Source: UBA6115 sp964346355
GTDB taxonomy: Bacteria; Bacillota; Clostridia; Christensenellales; Aristaeellaceae
Direction of reading: 5' to 3'
Length of the DNA: 64,000 bases
Assembly (NCBI GenBank): GCA_964346355.1
Contig: CAYFUH010000003.1
Span: 1 to 64,000 of the forward strand
In this document: positions 61,485 through 64,000 of the stretch, piece after piece
How the letters are laid out: each line of letters begins with the position of its first letter
Position numbering within the stretch: position 1 is the stretch's first letter
Translations under genes and position numbers: made by a program
The notes under the pieces: model-generated
Told to the model about the DNA's origin: nothing
Seen by the model: the letters and a program-made list of their open reading frames with translations, nothing else
The model's database searches: none

Positions 61485-62504
61485 ATGAACTGCGCAATCA
61501 TTGGCTGCGGCCGGATCGCCCCGATTCACGCACAGGCCCTGCGTCAAACGCCCAACACGCGCCTGGTTGCCTGCGCGGACACGGACAAGAGCAAGGCGGA
61601 GGCCTTCGCCATGCAATATGGCATCACCGCCTATACTGATTTTAAGACCATGATCAAGGACGCGCAGGTGGATGCCGTTCACATCTGCACCCCGCATCAT
61701 TTGCACGTGGAGATGGCCGAATACGCCCTCTCCCGCGGCATTCATGTACTGATGGAAAAGCCCGCAGCGATTTCAAGGGACAGCTTTTTAAAACTGGTGT
61801 TGGCCGAGCAGGCGCATCAAGCGCGCATTGGCATCTGTTTTCAAAACCGCTACAACGCCTCCAGCCGGCGGCTGAAGGAATTGATGACAAGCGGGGCATC
61901 AGGCGCCGTTTTAGGCGCGCGCTGCTTTTTAACCTGGTCCCGAAACGAAGATTACTACAGCGATGACTGGCATGGCAAACAGGCAACAGAAGGCGGCGGC
62001 GTGTTGATCAACCAGGCCATTCACGCCATGGACCTGTTGGTTCACCTGGTGGGCAAACCCAGTGAGGTAGAGGCTGCTATGCACAACCGGCACCTGCGCG
62101 GCGTGATAGAGGTGGAGGACACCCTGGAGGCGCTGATTCGTTTTGAAGACATCCCCGCGCTGTTTTATGCCAGCCTGGCCTATTGCACGGATGCGCCGGT
62201 GATGCTGGAAGTTGTGTGCGAGAAGATGACCATGCAGCTGCAGGGCGAGCAGCTGACCATCAAAACACAGGATGGGCAGGTGACCTGCACGGATTACACT
62301 ATGACGCTTGAGGACGGCAAAGCCTACTGGGGCACCAGCCACAGGCTGCTCATCCATGATTTTTACCGTGCGCTGACAGACGGCGCGCCCTTCCCCATCA
62401 CCCCCAGCGCCATCAAGGACACCATGAACCTTGTCTATGGCTGCTATGAATCCGCGCACAGCGGAAAACCCCTGCGCCTGAACACCAGAAAGGAACCATC
62501 ATGA
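61485..62504 (+). CDS. Gfo/Idh/MocA family oxidoreductase (second)
   Basis: 339 residues. The Rossmann loop is AIIGCGRIAPIHA at the N-terminus, the catalytic motif is LMEKPAA (~84-90), and GGGVLINQAIHAMDLLVHLVG carries the substrate-side histidine. AAAGGATG precedes the ATG. The stop overlaps the next oxidoreductase as ATGA. The second domain is similar in plan to the enzyme at 58845-60002, so the two may handle related sugars. Confidence 0.87.
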   Translation: MNCAIIGCGRIAPIHAQALRQTPNTRLVACADTDKSKAEAFAMQYGITAYTDFKTMIKDAQVDAVHICTPHHLHVEMAEYALSRGIHVLMEKPAAISRDSFLKLVLAEQAHQARIGICFQNRYNASSRRLKELMTSGASGAVLGARCFLTWSRNEDYYSDDWHGKQATEGGGVLINQAIHAMDLLVHLVGKPSEVEAAMHNRHLRGVIEVEDTLEALIRFEDIPALFYASLAYCTDAPVMLEVVCEKMTMQLQGEQLTIKTQDGQVTCTDYTMTLEDGKAYWGTSHRLLIHDFYRALTDGAPFPITPSAIKDTMNLVYGCYESAHSGKPLRLNTRKEPS

Positions 62505-63574
62505 AAAAAGACGGCATGACCTATGCCCCTAAAGGTAAACCCAACCCCGTTGTGAAGCCGGGGGAATTTGTCTTCTCCGCCATCGCGCTGGATCACGGGC
62601 ATATTTACGGAATGTGCAACGGCTTGATTGAGGCGGGCGCCACGCTGAAATACGTGTACGACCCGGATTCCGAAAAAGTAAAGCAGTTTTTAGCTGCCTT
62701 CCCCCAGGCACAAGCCGCGGCCAGCAAGGAGCAGGTGCTGCAGGACGCGGACACCCGGCTGATTGCCGCTGCCGCCATCACCAACCTGCGCTGCCCGCTT
62801 GGCATTGAGGTAATGGAAGCCGGCAAGGATTATTTTACCGACAAGGCGCCCCTCACCACGCTTGAGCAATTGGAGCAAGCCAGGCAAACCGCCACCCGTA
62901 CCGGCAGGAAGTACATGGTGTATTACTCCGAGCGCATTCATAACGAGGGCGCTATCTTCGCGGGGGATTTAATCGCCCAAAACGCGATCGGCCGGGTGCT
63001 GCAGGTGATTGGCCTGGGGCCGCACCGCCTGAATGCCAAAAACCGGCCGGATTGGTTTTTTGTCAAGGAGCAGTACGGCGGCATCCTGTGTGACATCGGC
63101 AGCCATCAGATTGAGCAGTTTTTATACTACACCGGCGCCAAAGACGCGCAGGTGACGAGAAGCCTGATTGCCAACTACGCGCACCCGGAGTGGCCCGAAC
63201 TGGACGATTTTGGCGAGGCGATGCTGGTTGGTGACAACGGCTGCACCAACTACTTCCGGGTGGACTGGTTTACACCGGATGGGCTGCGCACCTGGGGTGA
63301 CGGGCGCGCGATGATTCTGGGCACAGACGGCTATATCGAAATCAGGAAATATATTGATGTCGCCACGGATTCCGCCCAGGGCGACCACGTAATTCTGGTG
63401 AATGGCGATGGCGAGCAGCGCTTCTGCGTCACCGGGCAGGTGGGCTTCCCCTTCTTTGGCGCCTTCATTTTGGACTGCATCAACCGCACCGAACACGCGA
63501 TGACCCAGGCACACGCCTTCAAGGCGGCGGAGCTGTGCGTGCGCGCGCAGATGCAAGCGCAGAAGATCAGGTAG
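62501..63574 (+). CDS. Gfo/Idh/MocA family oxidoreductase (third, atypical)
   Basis: 357 residues. It lacks the plain GxGxxG: the corresponding strand reads FVFSAIALDHGHIYGMC, which is seen in a subgroup of the family. The usual EKP is DKA (YFTDKAPL), keeping only the lysine. The C-terminal half has CDIGSHQIEQFLYYTGA and a glycine-rich end. A ~20-residue tail (MTYAPKGKPNPVVKPGEF) precedes the fold. It is translationally coupled to the second oxidoreductase. The fold call is good; activity and substrate are unknown. Confidence 0.8.
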   Translation: MKKDGMTYAPKGKPNPVVKPGEFVFSAIALDHGHIYGMCNGLIEAGATLKYVYDPDSEKVKQFLAAFPQAQAAASKEQVLQDADTRLIAAAAITNLRCPLGIEVMEAGKDYFTDKAPLTTLEQLEQARQTATRTGRKYMVYYSERIHNEGAIFAGDLIAQNAIGRVLQVIGLGPHRLNAKNRPDWFFVKEQYGGILCDIGSHQIEQFLYYTGAKDAQVTRSLIANYAHPEWPELDDFGEAMLVGDNGCTNYFRVDWFTPDGLRTWGDGRAMILGTDGYIEIRKYIDVATDSAQGDHVILVNGDGEQRFCVTGQVGFPFFGAFILDCINRTEHAMTQAHAFKAAELCVRAQMQAQKIR

Positions 63575-63601
63575 AAGAAAGCGGATTTAACCGTATTATA
63601 T

Positions 63602-63629
63602 TTGACAATAAACCGGGTACTGCTATAAT
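63602..63629 (+). promoter_or_regulatory. Promoter of the MrpE-like gene
   Basis: Perfect -35 TTGACA (63602-63607) and perfect -10 TATAAT (63624-63629), 16-bp spacer, with TGC before the -10: the best promoter in the window. Confidence 0.88.
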
Positions 63630-63682
63630 TTGGTTGTGAACATATCGCTCACAAGCAAGGAGTAGTAAAAGAAGGTGAACCC

Positions 63683-64000
63683 GTGATCGCGTTGGCCATA
63701 TTTATTCTGTGGATTGTGTTCAATTCCAATATTACCTTGGAATTGATCATTTTTGGCGCATTGATTGCCATTGCGCTGTCCTTTTTTGTGCAGCGCTTCA
63801 TCACGCCAAAGTTTACCTGGCGCATGCAGCTGATTCTGCTTCAACAATTGCCTGGCTATGCGCGATATATCTGGCTGTTAATCAAAGAGATTACCCTGGC
63901 CAATTTCGCGGTGATGCGCTTGATTTTAAGCGACAGGGACATTGTGGTGCCGAAGTTGACCACCTTTCGCAGCCAGTTGAAAACCCAGGCCGCGCGGGTG
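63683..64000 (+). CDS. Na+/H+ antiporter subunit E (MrpE/MnhE type), truncated by the window end
   Basis: 106 codons are visible before the window ends. Start GTG at 63683, with AAGGTGA five bases upstream. Two hydrophobic helices (~3-14 and ~18-36) are followed by QLPGYARYIWLLIKEITLANFAVMRLIL and VPKLTTFRSQLKTQAARV, which match the MnhE/MrpE core. MrpE is one of the small membrane subunits of the multisubunit Na+(K+)/H+ antiporter. The mrpF, G, B and other genes should follow beyond the window. A GTG-led start before mrpE implies it heads the operon. Confidence 0.78.
   Translation, partial: MIALAIFILWIVFNSNITLELIIFGALIAIALSFFVQRFITPKFTWRMQLILLQQLPGYARYIWLLIKEITLANFAVMRLILSDRDIVVPKLTTFRSQLKTQAARV

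Noticed and set aside
63623..63847. A 74-codon open frame on the minus strand
   Set aside because: It is antisense to the MrpE-like gene, which has a perfect promoter and recognisable family motifs.
1..64000. Mobile elements, prophage, integrase, defence or secondary-metabolite genes
   Set aside because: None of the protein sequences looks like a transposase, integrase, phage, restriction or biosynthetic enzyme; the content is core genome with a few unknowns.

Overview
The window reads as a chromosomal piece of a Gram-positive-type bacterium of the phylum Bacillota, most likely a Clostridia lineage. The evidence is SepF and DivIVA, an ileS T-box leader, a ctsR-mcsA-mcsB-clpC operon, split glycine dehydrogenase (gcvPA/gcvPB), a 1041-residue (eukaryotic-like) IleRS, MreBCD plus RodA, and a MurE with the DNPR signature of meso-diaminopimelate enzymes. 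A Christensenellales-like origin is only a guess. A run of exactly 100 N at 8343-8442 shows a scaffolded draft or metagenome assembly. I see no prophage, insertion sequence, CRISPR array or rRNA.

Layout. 1-2.6 kb (+): sepF, divIVA and a ROK sugar kinase. 2.6-6.8 kb (-): ileS with its T-box leader, and a glycosyltransferase. 7-9.2 kb: pgi (+) and an M20 amidohydrolase (-), both cut by the gap. 9.2-13.5 kb (-): gcvT-gcvH-gcvPA-gcvPB behind a structured leader. 13.6-35 kb (-): one long shape-and-division block. In transcription order it holds metG, tatD, then maf, mreB, mreC, mreD, PBP2, minD, rodA, a zinc-ribbon gene, a phosphoesterase, then mraZ, ftsL, murE, mraY, murD, ftsQ, ftsA, ftsZ. The elongasome and a shortened dcw cluster therefore sit end to end. 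35-39.7 kb (-): clpC, mcsB, mcsA, ctsR with a CtsR operator. 39.9-41.7 kb (+): a zinc-ribbon membrane protein and a TPM-domain protein. 41.9 kb: tRNA-Pro(GGG). 42-49.7 kb (-): a GNAT-like protein and tig-clpP-clpX-lon-engB. 49.9-52.2 kb (+): a PucR-type regulator and an S41 protease. 52.3-55.9 kb (-): alr, a membrane protein, rsmD, coaD, a coiled-coil protein. 56-58.8 kb (+): a DUF2156-like protein, a GNAT protein and an L25/Ctc protein. 58.8-63.6 kb: three Gfo/Idh/MocA oxidoreductases and a sugar-phosphate isomerase-like TIM barrel, flanking tRNA-Ala(GGC). 63.7 kb to the end: the start of an MrpE-type antiporter subunit.

How it works together. Most of the window makes and divides the cell wall: lipid-II precursor steps (MurE, MurD, MraY, Alr), elongation (MreBCD, PBP2, RodA), division (FtsZ, FtsA, FtsQ, FtsL, SepF, DivIVA, MinD). 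A second theme is protein quality control (ClpC, ClpXP, Lon, trigger factor, CtsR). A third is one-carbon and amino-acid metabolism (glycine cleavage, IleRS, MetRS).

The points most worth a second look are a McsB homologue that has lost its catalytic residues, an unassigned structured leader before gcvT, the missing genes in the dcw and min loci, and shared glutamine-rich disordered segments in SepF, FtsZ and FtsQ. I did not find a clearly new multi-gene system.
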